A DNA stretch of 64,000 bases from Tetrahymena thermophila SB210 (taxonomy: Eukaryota; Ciliophora; Oligohymenophorea; Hymenostomatida; Tetrahymenidae), in assembly GCF_000189635.1 (NCBI RefSeq), contig NW_002476185.1, positions 186,001 through 250,000 on the forward strand. The letters run 5' to 3'. The stretch's first letter is position 1; each line of letters opens with the position of its first letter. Made by a program: the position numbers and the translations under genes. The notes beneath the pieces were generated by a model. It did not search any database and was not told the DNA's origin. It saw nothing but the letters and a program-made list of their open reading frames with translations. This document shows positions 63,487 through 64,000 of the stretch, one piece after another.

Positions 63487-63721
63487 TCAAATTAGAGGGG
63501 ATACATCTTTTTTTTTGATTGATTTAAAAGGGTGTTTACGCTAAATAGAATCAAACATTTTAATTAATAAAAAATACTCTTGGGAATATAAATCTCTAAT
63601 AAAATAGCGAGGCACTAAGCCCAACAATGCTCAAACCTATTGCAAATGTGAACATCTTTTTAGTATTCTCATTTACATACTTTTCGTAAGAAATTTTTAG
63701 ATCTTAAAGTTTACTGCTCAT
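63487..63721 (-). CDS. Small single-pass membrane protein
   Basis: Starts MSSKLQDLKISYEKYVNENT at 63721. A hydrophobic segment MFTFAIGLSIVGLSASLFY spans the membrane once, then comes a basic tail. Two models are possible: unspliced, 56 residues ending at TGA 63551-63553; or with a 37-base GT-AG intron (63541-63577) giving 65 residues ending KHPFKSIKKKDVSPLI at TGA 63487-63489. The spliced version is preferred because it keeps a charged, regular tail, but the intron would be among the shortest in this window. The size and topology recall small subunits of mitochondrial or ER membrane complexes. The family is not recognised. It could also be a 5' part of the downstream Ap4A phosphorylase transcript. 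Confidence 0.5.
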
Positions 63722-64000
63722 TATATATGCTTAATAAATATTTACTATTTAAAGATATTAATATTAAATGAACTGAATCTATTGATTTCTTTTAATAATT
63801 TATTACTTTTCTAGAAATTTTACTCATGTAATGCTTAAAAATAATCTGTTCTACTTTTTTTTGACAGAGTTTTCATCAGAGATCATCTATTTTATTTATA
63901 AAAAAATATAAATTAAAACTACTTTATAAATTTCCATTAATTTTATTTATGCTTTATGCTATGATAAAATTTAGTTTATTTTCAAAATAACTTTCCAAAT
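63722..64000. other. AT-rich end of window, no gene seen
   Basis: The last 279 bases hold no recognisable coding frame. They presumably contain the promoter of the small membrane-protein gene. Confidence 0.5.

Noticed and set aside
1..64000. tRNA, rRNA, CRISPR, transposase, telomeric repeats or chromosome-breakage sequence
   Set aside because: Scanned by eye for conserved tRNA T-arm text, GGGGTT repeats, the ciliate breakage motif and repeat-spacer arrays; none was convincing. A tRNA scan program would be decisive for weak cases.

Overview
This window looks like macronuclear DNA of a ciliate, most likely Tetrahymena (T. thermophila fits best). It is extremely AT-rich. Every plausible reading frame uses TAA and TAG freely inside conserved domains, as glutamine, and ends only at TGA. 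Introns are short, AT-rich and GT-AG. The standard code therefore breaks almost every gene here, so the models below were read with TAA/TAG = Gln and checked for intron phase.

Layout. 1-5559 (+): 3' part of a large tiny-macrocysts-like transmembrane PAS protein. 6914-8029 and 8567-9730 (-): two tandem YeeE/YedE-type sulfur transporters. 11524-13177 (+): seven-transmembrane protein with an RGS-like C-terminus. 13904-16216 (-): unknown Q/N-rich coiled-coil protein. 17499-19082 (-): divergent PKA regulatory subunit. 22025-27201 (+): 1653-residue PP2C phosphatase with huge Q/N-rich tails. 28527-30058 (+): SR protein with RRM, CCHC knuckle and RS tail. 32057-32551 (-): 164-residue protein that looks like the telomerase/CST subunit p19 (Ten1). 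34335-38318 (+): PTB/hnRNP-L-like protein with three RRMs. 39200-42997 (-): Q/N-rich protein with an N-terminal Cys/His motif. 43528-50875 (-): a second, apparently complete TMC-like PAS transmembrane protein. 52169-54613 (-): unknown coiled-coil protein. 55085-55232 (-): possible unrecognised exon. 55868-57268 (+): secreted LamG-like protein. 57584-60903 (-): M1 metallo-aminopeptidase. 61456-61983 (-): small ankyrin-type protein with a lipid-anchor N-terminus. 62311-63476 (-): Ap4A phosphorylase. 63487-63721 (-): tiny single-pass membrane protein.

The genes are not organised as operons. Several carry signalling modules (PAS, RGS, PKA-R, PP2C, ankyrin) and two are RNA-binding proteins (SR, PTB), but nothing in the sequence shows that they act together. 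Intergenic stretches are 0.3-3 kb of AT-rich DNA with simple and diverged tandem repeats. I saw no tRNA, rRNA, transposase, CRISPR array, telomeric repeat or chromosome-breakage sequence. The best items for follow-up are the p19/Ten1 candidate, the PKA-R lacking several canonical features, the tandem sulfur transporters, the small palindromic element in an intron, and the possible missed exon near 55.1 kb.
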